This document shows positions 17,146-26,492 of a DNA stretch of 64,000 nt, in pieces. The DNA is from Celeribacter halophilus (GTDB lineage Bacteria > Pseudomonadota > Alphaproteobacteria > Rhodobacterales > Rhodobacteraceae), in assembly GCF_900114135.1 (NCBI RefSeq), contig NZ_FORY01000004.1:124001-188000 (forward strand), read 5' to 3'. The position numbers and the translations under genes are program-made. The notes beneath the pieces were generated by a model. The model worked only from the letters and a program-made list of their open reading frames with translations, was not told where the DNA came from and did not search any database. Every line of letters begins with the position of its first letter. Within the stretch, counting starts at the first letter, position 1.

Positions 17146-19214
17146 AGTCTTTCTCCTTCGATAACCCGGATGCGCTCGGGGAAACTCCAAGGCAGGGTGA
17201 GCCCCTGGCCCATCAGGGCCTGACCGCTCAATTCCAGCGTACCGGTCTTGAGTGCGGGGCTGCCGCGGGACAGATGTGATGTCTCATCCGTATTGATCAG
17301 CCGGACACGATACCGCGCCTTGGGATCAAGCCCGCTCAGGCGCAATGGACGGGGCAACACATGATCCGAGGGCGTCACCTGTCCTGCAAAGACCACGAAA
17401 CGCTGACCATCTTTGGCCAGTTGCAACTCTGCAATCACCGCCGGATCGGCGCTTTCCAACCGGAGAATATCCGCGCGCATACGCCAGTCACGGTTGGCTT
17501 TCCACCATGCAGTGACGGAGGAGAGAACCTTGGCCTCTGTGTCAGTCAATTCGCGGGGGTCCATCTCGAAGCCCATATGCCTTTGTGCCGCAACCCAGGC
17601 GCGGGTGTGAATATCGATCTCCCGCCCCGAGGTGTGACAGACGCGTGGGCCAACGTGGCTCCCTGTGACCGAAGCAGGCAGGAACAGGGCGGCGTCATGT
17701 TGAATACGCAACCGCTCCAACGCGTCGTTGCTGTCGGAAAGCCAGACCCGTCCGGTGCGTTCCAGAATACCGAAGTCGATGCGCCCGCCGCCCGAGGCAC
17801 AGCTTTCAAACTCCACCGTGGGATGCGCGCTGCGCAGTTGGTCGAACAGGTCGTAAACCCCACGCGTCTGGGCCGCATCCGGTGCGGGCAAAACCCGATT
17901 GTGATCCCATTTGATATAGCTGATGTCACAATCCGAGAGCAGCCCGTCGATCACCTCGAACAGATAGGCCCGCACCTCAGGGCGCGCCAGATCAAGCACG
18001 CGCTGTTGGCGGCCTTCGATCTGGTCTTCCGGCCCCAAGATCCAGTCAGGATGTGCCCGCGCCAGATCGCTGTCGCGGTTGACCATCTCCGGCTCGAACC
18101 AGATACCAAAGCTCATGCCGAGGCTTTTCACATGGTCGATCAACGGCGCAAGCCCGTCGGGATATTTGCGCCGGTCAACCTGCCAGTCGCCAAGGCTGGT
18201 CGTGTCATCATCCCGACGCCCGAACCAACCGTCATCCAGCACAAACCGCTCTGCACCAAGTGCCGCTGCACGGCTGGCGATCTCTTGCAACTCGGACAGG
18301 TTATGATCGAAATAGACCGCTTCCCAGCAATTGTAATGCACAGGGCGCGGGGAGATTTGCGGCGCGGTGTGCCGCAGGTGCCGCTGGAACGCGCGGGCGC
18401 AGCCGTTTGATCCCTCTTGCGAAAACGCCGCGAAAAGCGTTGCGGTTTCAAACCCTGTGTCCGGTTGCGGCTCCGAGCCAGAGGCATGGCCGAACTGGAT
18501 TTGGCGGCGCCCGTCAGGCAATTCTTCCGCCACCATTCGGTGACCACCTGACCAGCCATAGTGGAAGGCACGGGTCTCGCCCGCAGTCTTGGTTGCTCCG
18601 CGTGCGGGCAGGATCAGGCCGGGGAAATGTTCGTGGCCTGTGCGTCCTGTGTGGTTGTCCCGCACTCGTTGCCCCGCTTGCCAAGGCGTAGGGGCAATCC
18701 GGAATTCGCCGCACCACCGACCCGAAAACTCCAGCATCTCGTCGGCCAGTTGAGGGGCCGGAAAGACCGGCGCGGCCAGCCAGTGCAAGGTGATCGGCTC
18801 CGCACTTTCAATGGCAGCCCGCGCAGAGACGAGACCGGTGCGTGGGTCAAGCGCAAAGTTGGCCCGATAGCGCAGCCCCGTCGCCCCATCGGCATAGATC
18901 AAGGTCACGCCGTTCTCATCGCACTCCTCCGCCTCGAAGCGCAACGCTGGGCGCAGCGGGCGGCCTTTGGCGTCATAGGCGATCAGACCCGGCTCTCCCA
19001 GAAAACTTTGTGTGCTCTCCGGACAGATCGAAACCTCCGGCGCACGGTCCAGCATCCCCCCCGTCACATCGGGACGGCAGGCCTGCGCCAGTGAGGTCAG
19101 GTCTTCGCTCGCAGGCAAGGCCGCGCCCCAATAAATGATCTCGGGAAGGCGATCATCATGGCTGGCCAGAACAAGGCTTTGCTGCGGGTCTTCAAGATGC
19201 CATGTGCGGATCAT
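17142..19214 (-). CDS. GH36 family alpha-galactosidase
   Basis: Hydrolyses terminal alpha-D-galactosyl residues. 690 residues: N-terminal beta-sandwich, central TIM barrel (about 310-620) and C-terminal sheet domain. Active-site motifs are intact: FVLDDGWFGRRDDD at 324-337, the nucleophile Asp437 in YIKWDHNR, SCASGGGRID at 471-480, and the acid/base Asp494 in WLSDSND. There is no signal peptide, so it acts in the cytoplasm on imported galactosides. The start at 19214 overlaps the upstream permease stop (ATGA). A same-frame extension to 19583 crosses the permease gene and is rejected. Confidence 0.94.
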   Translation of the reverse strand: MIRTWHLEDPQQSLVLASHDDRLPEIIYWGAALPASEDLTSLAQACRPDVTGGMLDRAPEVSICPESTQSFLGEPGLIAYDAKGRPLRPALRFEAEECDENGVTLIYADGATGLRYRANFALDPRTGLVSARAAIESAEPITLHWLAAPVFPAPQLADEMLEFSGRWCGEFRIAPTPWQAGQRVRDNHTGRTGHEHFPGLILPARGATKTAGETRAFHYGWSGGHRMVAEELPDGRRQIQFGHASGSEPQPDTGFETATLFAAFSQEGSNGCARAFQRHLRHTAPQISPRPVHYNCWEAVYFDHNLSELQEIASRAAALGAERFVLDDGWFGRRDDDTTSLGDWQVDRRKYPDGLAPLIDHVKSLGMSFGIWFEPEMVNRDSDLARAHPDWILGPEDQIEGRQQRVLDLARPEVRAYLFEVIDGLLSDCDISYIKWDHNRVLPAPDAAQTRGVYDLFDQLRSAHPTVEFESCASGGGRIDFGILERTGRVWLSDSNDALERLRIQHDAALFLPASVTGSHVGPRVCHTSGREIDIHTRAWVAAQRHMGFEMDPRELTDTEAKVLSSVTAWWKANRDWRMRADILRLESADPAVIAELQLAKDGQRFVVFAGQVTPSDHVLPRPLRLSGLDPKARYRVRLINTDETSHLSRGSPALKTGTLELSGQALMGQGLTLPWSFPERIRVIEGERL

Positions 19215-20056
19215 TTGACCGCCCCGAGCGTCAGCCCCGCAATGAAGTGTTTCTGCATCAGAAAGAACATCGCAACCGGCGGCAGCGCGGCAAGGATGGA
19301 GCCCGCAGACACCAGATGCCAGGCCGCGACCCATTGACCGTTGAGCGATTGCAGCCCTGCAGTGATCGGCTGCGTATCGGCCCCTGTGGTCAGGACCGTC
19401 GCCCAGAAATAGTCGTTCCAGATAAAGGTGAAGACCAGAACGGAAAGGGCAGCAATGGCCGGACGGACCAGCGGAAGGACGATATGCCAGAAAATCTGCC
19501 ATTCTCCGACTCCCTCGACACGGGCGACTTCGATCAGTTCCTTCGGCAGAGCCTTGATAAAGTTGCGCATGAACAAGGTGCAAAAGCCGGTCTGGAACGC
19601 CACATGGAACAGCGCAAGCCCCGTGATCGAGTCATAAAGACCCATGTTCACCGTCAAATCCCGCACCGGCACCATTAGGATCTGAAAGGGCACAAAATTC
19701 CCCGCGACGAACATGAAAAAGATGATGAGGTTGGAGCGGAATTTATAGACAGCAAGCGCATAGCCCGTCAGGCACGACAGCGCCACAGCGCCGATCACAG
19801 TCGGGATGGTCACACGGAACGAGTTCAGCATGTAGCTGGCGAAAGGCGAATTTTTAAACACATCAAGGTAGTTCGAAAAGGCCAGTGCCGAGGGCATGCC
19901 GAAGTAATTGCCCTGCGCCAGATCGCTGGACGGACGCAGAGAGGTCACAGCCACCCCCAAAAGCGGCAGGAGCCAGATCACCAACATGACCGGAAGCGCG
20001 ACTTGATAGGTAAGCCGTGCAGTCCGACTCATGGATTGGACAGGTTTCGGAAACAT
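19211..20056 (-). CDS. Sugar ABC transporter permease (MalG-like)
   Basis: 281 residues, six helices. The binding-protein-dependent transport loop is KALPKELIEVARVEGVGEWQ and IVLPLVRPAIAALSVLVF, the EAA motif of CUT1 permeases. The start at 20056 has a GGGGG ribosome-like element 8 bases upstream, right at the end of the partner permease gene. It forms the membrane channel of the galactoside importer with its neighbour. Confidence 0.92.
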   Translation of the reverse strand: MFPKPVQSMSRTARLTYQVALPVMLVIWLLPLLGVAVTSLRPSSDLAQGNYFGMPSALAFSNYLDVFKNSPFASYMLNSFRVTIPTVIGAVALSCLTGYALAVYKFRSNLIIFFMFVAGNFVPFQILMVPVRDLTVNMGLYDSITGLALFHVAFQTGFCTLFMRNFIKALPKELIEVARVEGVGEWQIFWHIVLPLVRPAIAALSVLVFTFIWNDYFWATVLTTGADTQPITAGLQSLNGQWVAAWHLVSAGSILAALPPVAMFFLMQKHFIAGLTLGAVK

Positions 20057-20057
20057 C

Positions 20058-20984
20058 TCAAAGCCCCCTTTCGTCGCGCCACATCTTCCAGATGAAGCCC
20101 GAAATGAAGATCATCATTATCGCGAAAAGCACCACCGCAATCGCGGCGCCATAGCCCATGCGATAACCGTATTCGGAGAGTGCCTGTTCATACATGTAAT
20201 AAGACAGCACACGCGAGGAGCCGAAGGGTCCGCCATCGGTCATGATCGACACGAGATCAAAGCTGCGCAGCGCTCCGATCACCGTCACAACTACGGCGAT
20301 AAACGTGGCCGGACGCAGTTGCGGCAAGACCACATACCAGAGCATCTTGATCCCCTTGGCCCCGTCAAGACGCGCGGCCTCGATCTGATCGGGGGCGACG
20401 GCATTCAGGCCGGTCAGATAGAGGATCATGCAATAGGCGATCTGTGGCCAGAGCCCCGCGACGATGATCCCGTAAGTGACCGTGTGGGGATTGGCGAGGA
20501 CCGCAATGCCTTCTCCGCCGAAGATTTTCGTCAACTCGAACAACAGACCGAACCCCGGCGCATAGAACCAGGAAAAGATCAGCCCCACCACGACTTGCGA
20601 AATCACGAAGGGAAAAAAGAACAGGGATTTATAGATGCGTATCCCGCGCACGGTCTGGTTCAGGAAAAGCGCGATGAACAGCCCGAAGGGGATCGCCAGC
20701 ATATAGAGCACCAGCCAGATCACATTGTTTTTGAGGCTGGTATAAAAGGCCTCGTCATCAAGAAGCTCGATATAGTTCTCGATCCCGACCCAGCTTTTGG
20801 GGCTCAAACCGTCCCATTGAAAAAACGAGATCCACATCGACTGGCCGATGGGAATGATGACGTAAACCAAAAACATGATCATGCCCGGCGCAAGGAACAG
20901 CCACGGAGCCAGTTTCCGGCCAAGTTTGCGACGGGGGGTAAAAGCGCCGCTGTTGCGCGACGCAGGGACGGATGAATCGGTCAT
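20058..20984 (-). CDS. Sugar ABC transporter permease (MalF/UgpA-like)
   Basis: 308 residues, six helices after a basic N-terminal tail (RRKLGRKLAPWLFLAPGMIM). The EAA loop is QIEAARLDGAKGIKMLWYVV and LPQLRPATFIAVVVTVIG. The ATG at 20984 was chosen for its GAGGAG ribosome site; the frame continues upstream to 21035 without support. It ends one base before the MalG-like permease start and follows the binding-protein gene by 66 bases, with a strong hairpin in that gap. Confidence 0.92.
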   Translation of the reverse strand: MTDSSVPASRNSGAFTPRRKLGRKLAPWLFLAPGMIMFLVYVIIPIGQSMWISFFQWDGLSPKSWVGIENYIELLDDEAFYTSLKNNVIWLVLYMLAIPFGLFIALFLNQTVRGIRIYKSLFFFPFVISQVVVGLIFSWFYAPGFGLLFELTKIFGGEGIAVLANPHTVTYGIIVAGLWPQIAYCMILYLTGLNAVAPDQIEAARLDGAKGIKMLWYVVLPQLRPATFIAVVVTVIGALRSFDLVSIMTDGGPFGSSRVLSYYMYEQALSEYGYRMGYGAAIAVVLFAIMMIFISGFIWKMWRDERGL

Positions 20985-21011
20985 CACGGCTCTCCTCGAT
21001 TGGGGACACAA

Positions 21012-21041
21012 GGGGCGGCACCTCAAAACAGGCACCGCCCC
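21012..21041 (-). promoter_or_regulatory. Intercistronic hairpin downstream of the sugar-binding protein gene
   Basis: An 11-bp stem, with two G-U pairs in the RNA, is formed by GGGGCGG-rich arms at 21031-21041 and 21012-21022 with an 8-base loop. It sits between the binding-protein stop and the first permease. Like the hairpins after oppA and the NitT/TauT binding-protein gene, it probably tunes subunit ratios. Confidence 0.6.
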
Positions 21042-21050
21042 CGGGGAGGA

Positions 21051-22286
21051 TCAGTCTTTGTAAATGCGCTGACGCATCTTCTCGAGACGCTCGAGGATGG
21101 CATCCAGATGATCGGGATAGGCCATGAATTCCTGGAAGCCTTCCATTCCGGCCTTGGCCATCTGGGCCGGCGCATCGCGGTCAAAGAACTGGGCAATGCC
21201 GCCCTCTGCCGTGGACAGAACCTCGAACCCCTGTTGCAGGAAGGGATCGTCGCCAACTTCGCTGTTCTTGTTGATCGGCAACTGGCCAAGCGTGGCATTC
21301 ACTGCACTTTGAACATCCGCGCGCGCCAGATAGGCGAGGAATTTCTTGGCATCCTCGACGTTCTTGGCCCCTGCCGGAATGTGAATCGTGTCCGTGGGAG
21401 CCTCTTCCGCGCGGGGAATGTTGGGATTGATCGTCGGGAAGTCCATAAAGCCCAATGTGTCATTGGTCATCCCGCCATCCTTGAAGGTGGCGACCGCAAA
21501 ATTTCCCATGACGTAATTGGCGGCCTTGCCCTGAACAATGTTCGAGGCGGCGTCCTGCCAGTCAATCGCAGCCACATTTTTCGAGGTATAGGGCACCACT
21601 TTGGCCCATTCGGCAAAGACATTGCGCACGCGCTCATCGGTCCACGGCACTTCGCCGTTGGTGAGCTGCATGTGGAAGTCATATCCGTTCGTGCGTAGAT
21701 CGAGATAGTCGAAAATCCCCGCAGCGGGCCAGAGTGCCTTGGTCCCTGTGGTCAGACAGTCGACGCCGATCTCCTGAAACTTCTCGCAATTCGAGATGAA
21801 TTCGTCCCAAGTGGTCGGCTCTTCAACGCCCGCTTTGGCATAAACGTCTTTGTTATAATAGATGCCCCACTGGTAGTAGGTGTAAGGCACGCCCCATTGC
21901 TTGCCATCAATGGTCATCGACGAAAGCGCGGAACTCAGGCTGTCTTTCAGCCCGTTTTCTTCCCACACATCCGACACATCCACGAACTGTCCCGCTTTTA
22001 CAAAGGGGGCCATACGGTTGCCCGCATACCAGTTGGCCAGATCCGGACTGTCTGCTGTAAGAAAGTTGCGGATCGCGGTTTTGTAACCCTCGTGATCAAA
22101 GGTGTTCACCTCGACAGTTACATCGGGATTTTCGGCTTCGAACCCTGCCACAAGCTGTTCGAAAGCGGCTTTAGGGGCGGGGTCAGAGGCATCTGTAAAA
22201 AGCTTGAGCACGCGCTGTTCGGCCATCGCCGGCATCGCAAGCGCACCCACCAGCGCGGTTAGCGCCGTTGTCTTCAAAATATTCAT
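21051..22286 (-). CDS. Galactoside ABC transporter substrate-binding protein
   Basis: Periplasmic SBP of family 1 (CUT1), 411 residues. A signal peptide occupies residues 1 to about 22 (MNILKTTALTALVGALAMPAMA). The mature chain begins EQRVLKLFTDASDPAPKAAF and contains PYTYYQWGIYYNKDVYAKAG, a standard SBP1 hinge segment. GGGAGG lies 7 bases before the ATG at 22286. It heads the minus arm and faces the IclR gene across a 122-base control region. It likely delivers the galactosides hydrolysed by the GH36 and GH2 enzymes. Confidence 0.93.
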   Translation of the reverse strand: MNILKTTALTALVGALAMPAMAEQRVLKLFTDASDPAPKAAFEQLVAGFEAENPDVTVEVNTFDHEGYKTAIRNFLTADSPDLANWYAGNRMAPFVKAGQFVDVSDVWEENGLKDSLSSALSSMTIDGKQWGVPYTYYQWGIYYNKDVYAKAGVEEPTTWDEFISNCEKFQEIGVDCLTTGTKALWPAAGIFDYLDLRTNGYDFHMQLTNGEVPWTDERVRNVFAEWAKVVPYTSKNVAAIDWQDAASNIVQGKAANYVMGNFAVATFKDGGMTNDTLGFMDFPTINPNIPRAEEAPTDTIHIPAGAKNVEDAKKFLAYLARADVQSAVNATLGQLPINKNSEVGDDPFLQQGFEVLSTAEGGIAQFFDRDAPAQMAKAGMEGFQEFMAYPDHLDAILERLEKMRQRIYKD

Positions 22287-22326
22287 TCGGTTTCCTCCCG
22301 TTTTGCAGCACAGGCTCCATATTTTA

Positions 22327-22343
22327 GTTTCAAATATTGGAAC
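22327..22343. promoter_or_regulatory. Candidate IclR operator in the galactoside control region
   Basis: A 17-bp imperfect palindrome, GTTnCAAnnnTTGnAAC in pattern, midway between the divergent arms. A related half site ATATTGAAAT follows at 22354-22363. IclR proteins bind such odd-centred dyads. The assignment is inferred from symmetry and position. Confidence 0.5.
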
Positions 22344-22408
22344 CATGTTTTACATATTGAAATGTTGCCGCGAATCTTTCATCCTGTCAACAGTCCTGAG
22401 GAGGAACC

Positions 22409-23257
22409 ATGACCGACGCATCCCGATCCCTTGGCGAAACGACCGAGCAGACCCCTGCACGTTCAGCGGGCAAAACCGACGGCACCGTCGGGCGCACCTT
22501 GGCCGTGCTGGACCTTGTGGCAGAGTTCGGGCGGCCCGTGCGGTTTGCGGAACTGTTGCCCAAGGCAGGCTTGCCGAAAGCGACACTTTACCGCTTTCTG
22601 CAAACCCTCACCAATCAAGGCATGCTGGCCTATGATGACGAGCGCCAAGCCTACAAACCCGGACTGCGCCTCGTGCGTCTTGCCCATGCGGCTTGGGCGC
22701 AAAGCTCGCTTGCTCCGATTGCCGCTGGTTATCTCGACCAGCTTTCGCAACAGACAGGCCAGACCCTGCACCTTGCACAATTGGATCAGGGCATGGTGCT
22801 TTATGTGGACAAACGCAACGCCGCCCGTCCGGTGGAAATGTTCTCGCAATCAGGCAAGGTCGGACCGGCCTATTGCACCGGCGTGGGCAAGGCGATGCTC
22901 GCCTATCTGCCCGAGGATGCTTTGCAAGACGCGCTGAAGCGTCAGAGTTTCCACCGCTTCACCGACACCACCTTCACGGATGCCGAGAGCCTGCGGGCCG
23001 AGTTGGACAATATCCGCGCGCGCGGTTTTGCGTGGGACAATGAGGAACACGAACCCGGCATCCGCTGCATCGCCGCGCCGATCCTGTCGGCGCAAGGCCG
23101 TGTACTGGGGGCGATTTCCATCACCTCGGGCCAGAACGACAGCCACGCCCAACTCGAAACCTACGCGCCACTTCTAAAGGAAACAGCAGAAAAAATTGCG
23201 AAGGCCGCTATGGAGTGGCGCTTTCCCGAACAACAACGTGCAACAGAAACAGCCTGA
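22409..23257 (+). CDS. IclR family regulator of the galactoside regulon
   Basis: 282 residues. The winged helix lies at about residues 25-90: TDGTVGRTLAVLDLVAEFG, then the recognition region GLPKATLYRFLQTL. The C-terminal IclR effector domain shows GPAYCTGVGKAMLAYLP and GIRCIAAPILSAQGRVLGAI. It is the first gene of the plus arm and diverges from the ABC transporter operon, so it is well placed to control both arms. The effector is probably galactose, galactonate or a downstream keto-deoxy intermediate (inference). Confidence 0.92.
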   Translation: MTDASRSLGETTEQTPARSAGKTDGTVGRTLAVLDLVAEFGRPVRFAELLPKAGLPKATLYRFLQTLTNQGMLAYDDERQAYKPGLRLVRLAHAAWAQSSLAPIAAGYLDQLSQQTGQTLHLAQLDQGMVLYVDKRNAARPVEMFSQSGKVGPAYCTGVGKAMLAYLPEDALQDALKRQSFHRFTDTTFTDAESLRAELDNIRARGFAWDNEEHEPGIRCIAAPILSAQGRVLGAISITSGQNDSHAQLETYAPLLKETAEKIAKAAMEWRFPEQQRATETA

Positions 23258-23329
23258 CAGGACCCAATCGCGCACGGACAAACCAGACAGCGCACCAGAT
23301 ATAACGCCAGTAATAAGGGAGGAGACCTT

Positions 23330-24391
23330 GTGAGCGGAGTGACCTTAGAGAAGATCGTCAAGAAATATGGCGATGTGAAAGTGATCCACGGAGTCGACCT
23401 TGTGGTCGAACCGGGGGAATTCTGCGTGTTTGTCGGCCCGTCCGGCTGCGGCAAGTCCACGCTTTTGCGGATGATCGCGGGGCTGGAAGAGACCTCCGGC
23501 GGCTCCATCCGCATCGGCGGGCAGGACGTGACACATGTCGAACCCGCAGAACGCGGCATTGCGATGGTGTTCCAGACCTATGCGCTCTACCCGCATATGA
23601 CCGTGGCCGAAAACATGGGCTTTGGCCTGAAAATGAACGGTCATCCCAAGGAAGACATCGCTGCTAAAGTCAAAGAGGCTGCGCAAATTCTCAAACTTGA
23701 ACCGCTGCTGAACCGCAAACCTGCGGCTCTGTCAGGCGGACAACGGCAACGTGTGGCCATCGGGCGCGCCATCACGCGCGGGCCGGAGGTGTTTCTGTTC
23801 GACGAACCACTTTCCAATCTTGATGCGGAACTGCGTGTTGAGATGCGGGCCGAGATTGCCCGACTGCACCGCGAGATCGGCGCGACGATGATCTACGTCA
23901 CCCATGATCAGGTCGAAGCCATGACAATGGCCGACAAGATCGTGGTGCTGCGCGCAGGCTATATCGAGCAGGTCGGTCGTCCGATGGACCTGTATGACGA
24001 TCCTGACAACCGTTTTGTTGCGGGGTTCATCGGCTCGCCCTCGATGAATTTCCTCGCTGCAACTGTCTCCGGCGGAAAACTCGACATTCCCGCCTTGGGG
24101 CAGAAATTCGACAGTCCGGTGACCTTGCCGCCAGAAGGCACGGCGCTTGAGATCGGTATTCGCCCCAATGCCCTTGAGTTGAGCGGAACCGAAGGACCAT
24201 TCAGCATCCAGATGGCCGAGAACCTCGGTGGCGTCAGCTATGCTCATCTGAGCGCCTCCACCGGCGAGCGCGTTGTGGTGGAGACCGACCAGCGCCTCGA
24301 AACCTCCGGCGGCGGCACGGTGGGGCTGAATTTCGATCCCGCCTCGCTCTACCTGTTCCGTGCTGACAACGGCGCAAGGGTGCGCGGATGA
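23330..24391 (+). CDS. Sugar ABC transporter ATP-binding protein (UgpC/MsmK type)
   Basis: 353 residues: NBD with Walker A GPSGCGKST (36-44), signature LSGGQRQR near residue 136, Walker B VFLFDEPLSNLD and H-loop YVTHDQVEAMTMAD. A C-terminal OB/TOBE regulatory domain is typical of CUT1 ATPases. It uses a GTG start at 23330 preceded by a strong AAGGGAGGAG site. It completes the importer whose other subunits are on the opposite arm. Its stop overlaps the galactose dehydrogenase start (ATGA). Confidence 0.95.
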   Translation: MSGVTLEKIVKKYGDVKVIHGVDLVVEPGEFCVFVGPSGCGKSTLLRMIAGLEETSGGSIRIGGQDVTHVEPAERGIAMVFQTYALYPHMTVAENMGFGLKMNGHPKEDIAAKVKEAAQILKLEPLLNRKPAALSGGQRQRVAIGRAITRGPEVFLFDEPLSNLDAELRVEMRAEIARLHREIGATMIYVTHDQVEAMTMADKIVVLRAGYIEQVGRPMDLYDDPDNRFVAGFIGSPSMNFLAATVSGGKLDIPALGQKFDSPVTLPPEGTALEIGIRPNALELSGTEGPFSIQMAENLGGVSYAHLSASTGERVVVETDQRLETSGGGTVGLNFDPASLYLFRADNGARVRG

Positions 24392-25323
24392 GCCTTGCAA
24401 TCGGTCTTGTGGGGCTTGGTGCCATTGCCAAGGCCCAGCATCTTCCGGCCATTGCTGCGACCGAAGGCGTGCATCTTGCCGCCATCGCCAGCCGCAACGC
24501 CACCCTGCCCGATGCGCCAAGCCACCACGGTTTGACCGAAATGCTCGCGGCACATCCAGAGCTCGACATCGTGTCCCTTTGCACCCCGCCGCAGGGGCGG
24601 TTCGAACAGGGGATGGAGGTGCTGCACGCAGGCCGTCACTTGATGCTCGAAAAGCCGCCCGCCATGAGTTTGAGCGAAATCGAAACCTTGCGCGAGACTG
24701 CGGCGCAAGCCGAGTGCACGATCTTTGCCACATGGCATTCACGCGAAGCCGCTGCTGTCGAGCCCGCGCGCGCGTGGCTTTTGGAGCGCAAAGCCACGCG
24801 CATCGCGATTGCGTGGCGTGAGGACGTGCGCAAATGGCATCCGGGTCAGGAGTGGATCTGGCAACCCGGCGGGCTTGGCGTTTTTGATCCGGGCATCAAC
24901 GCCCTGTCGATCCTGACGCGGCTTCTGCACGATCCTGTCCATCTCAAATCCGCAACACTGAACATTCCCGAAGGACGCCAGACACCGATTGCTGCAGATC
25001 TGACACTGTGCGCAGGCGACACCCCCGTCACAGCGCAGTTCGACTGGCGCGAAACCGGTGACGAGCTTTGGCGTATCACGATTGAAACCGACGAGGGCGA
25101 TCTGGCGCAGCTTGACAAGGGCGGCGCGGAGTTTTCGGTCAACGGCGCGCAGATATGCCGCGGCAACAACCACGAATACGCCCGCCTCTATGCCCGCATG
25201 CGTGATCTGGTGGCACAAGGGCAAAGCGATCTCGACCTCGCGCCGCTACGCCTTGTGGCCGATGCTTTCATGACCGCCCGTTTCAACACTGTCGCGCCGT
25301 TTGACACCGAAGCGGCCCAATAA
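24388..25323 (+). CDS. D-galactose 1-dehydrogenase (Gfo/Idh/MocA family)
   Basis: Oxidises D-galactose (and probably L-arabinose) with NAD(P)+ to the galactonolactone. 311 residues. The N-terminal Rossmann motif is GLVGLGAIAKAQHLPAI. The segment CTPPQGRFEQGMEVLHAG then LEKPPAMSL contains the EKP lysine typical of the superfamily. The stretch EDVRKWHPGQEWIWQPGGLG followed by VFDPGINALSI closely resembles what I recall of the Pseudomonas galactose dehydrogenase. Neighbouring lactonase, dgoD, dgoK and dgoA complete its pathway. Confidence 0.88.
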   Translation: MSLAIGLVGLGAIAKAQHLPAIAATEGVHLAAIASRNATLPDAPSHHGLTEMLAAHPELDIVSLCTPPQGRFEQGMEVLHAGRHLMLEKPPAMSLSEIETLRETAAQAECTIFATWHSREAAAVEPARAWLLERKATRIAIAWREDVRKWHPGQEWIWQPGGLGVFDPGINALSILTRLLHDPVHLKSATLNIPEGRQTPIAADLTLCAGDTPVTAQFDWRETGDELWRITIETDEGDLAQLDKGGAEFSVNGAQICRGNNHEYARLYARMRDLVAQGQSDLDLAPLRLVADAFMTARFNTVAPFDTEAAQ

Positions 25324-25342
25324 GTTTTTCCGAGGATAGACT

Positions 25343-26491
25343 ATGAAAATCACCGCAATTGAGACCTTCATCGTGCCCCCGCGCTGGTGTTTTGTGAAAA
25401 TCTCCACAGACGAGGGCATTTCCGGCTGGGGCGAACCTGTTCTGGAGGGACGTGCAGCAACGGTTGCGGCCTGTGTCGAGGAACTGTCGGATCTTCTGAT
25501 CGGTAAGGATCCCGGCCATATTCAGGACCACTGGACGGTGATGTATCGCGGCGGGTTCTATCGCGGTGGCGGCATCCATATGTCCGCCATCGCAGGCATT
25601 GATCAGGCGCTTTGGGACATCAAAGGCAAAGCCCTTGGTGTGCCGGTCCACGCGCTTTTGGGCGGTCAACAACGCGACCGGATTCGGGTCTATAGCTGGA
25701 TCGGAGGCGATCGCCCCGGCGACACCGCACGCATGGCCCGCGACTGTGGGGATCGCGGCTTTTCGGCGGTCAAGATGAACGGCACGGAGGAGCTTCAGTT
25801 CATCGACAGCCATGCCAAGATCGACGCGGTTCTGGAACGTGTGCAGGCCATTCGCGACGAGATGGGACCGGATTTCGGCATCGGCGTTGATTTTCATGGC
25901 CGTGTGCACCGCCCGATGGCGAAACAACTGGCCAAAGAACTCGCGCCATTCAATCTGATGTTCATTGAAGAACCGGTGCTCAGCGAACATGCCGAAGCCC
26001 TGCGCGAGATTGCCAACCATTGTGCCGCGCCCATCGCCTTGGGCGAGCGGCTCTACAGTCGTTGGGATTTCAAATCCGTGTTGCAAGGCGGCTATGTCGA
26101 CATCATCCAGCCCGACCCGAGCCATTCGGGCGGCATCACAGAGACCTACCGCATTGCGGCCATGGCCGAAGCCCATGACGTCGCGCTGGCGCTGCATTGT
26201 CCCTTGGGGCCGATTGCCCTCGCAGCCAACCTGCAACTGGATGCGGTCTGCTACAATGCCTTTATTCAGGAACAATCTCTGGGCATCCATTACAATCAGG
26301 GTTCCGACCTGCTCGACTACCTGATTGATCCTTCCGTCTTCGAATACAAGGACGGTTTCGTGGCGATCCCGCAAGGGCCGGGATTGGGCATCGAGGTGAA
26401 CGAAGCCAAAGTCCGGCAAGCCGCCGCCGAAGGTCACCGCTGGCGCAATCCGGTCTGGCGTCACGCCGATGGCAGCTTTGCGGAGTGGTAA
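25343..26491 (+). CDS. dgoD: D-galactonate dehydratase DgoD
   Basis: Enolase-superfamily enzyme that dehydrates D-galactonate to 2-keto-3-deoxygalactonate. 382 residues, the family length. All key residues fall at the positions I recall for the E. coli enzyme: metal ligands Asp183, Glu209 and Glu235, and catalytic His185 (GVDFHGRVH) and His285 (ALALHCPLGPIALAA). The gene starts 19 bases after galactose dehydrogenase and ends one base before the beta-galactosidase start. Confidence 0.95.
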   Translation: MKITAIETFIVPPRWCFVKISTDEGISGWGEPVLEGRAATVAACVEELSDLLIGKDPGHIQDHWTVMYRGGFYRGGGIHMSAIAGIDQALWDIKGKALGVPVHALLGGQQRDRIRVYSWIGGDRPGDTARMARDCGDRGFSAVKMNGTEELQFIDSHAKIDAVLERVQAIRDEMGPDFGIGVDFHGRVHRPMAKQLAKELAPFNLMFIEEPVLSEHAEALREIANHCAAPIALGERLYSRWDFKSVLQGGYVDIIQPDPSHSGGITETYRIAAMAEAHDVALALHCPLGPIALAANLQLDAVCYNAFIQEQSLGIHYNQGSDLLDYLIDPSVFEYKDGFVAIPQGPGLGIEVNEAKVRQAAAEGHRWRNPVWRHADGSFAEW

Positions 26492-26492
26492 C

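Noticed and set aside
19215-19583. An N-terminal extension of the alpha-galactosidase frame.
   Set aside because: It lies within the MalG-like permease gene; the ATG at 19214 overlaps that gene's stop and gives a normal GH36 N-terminus.
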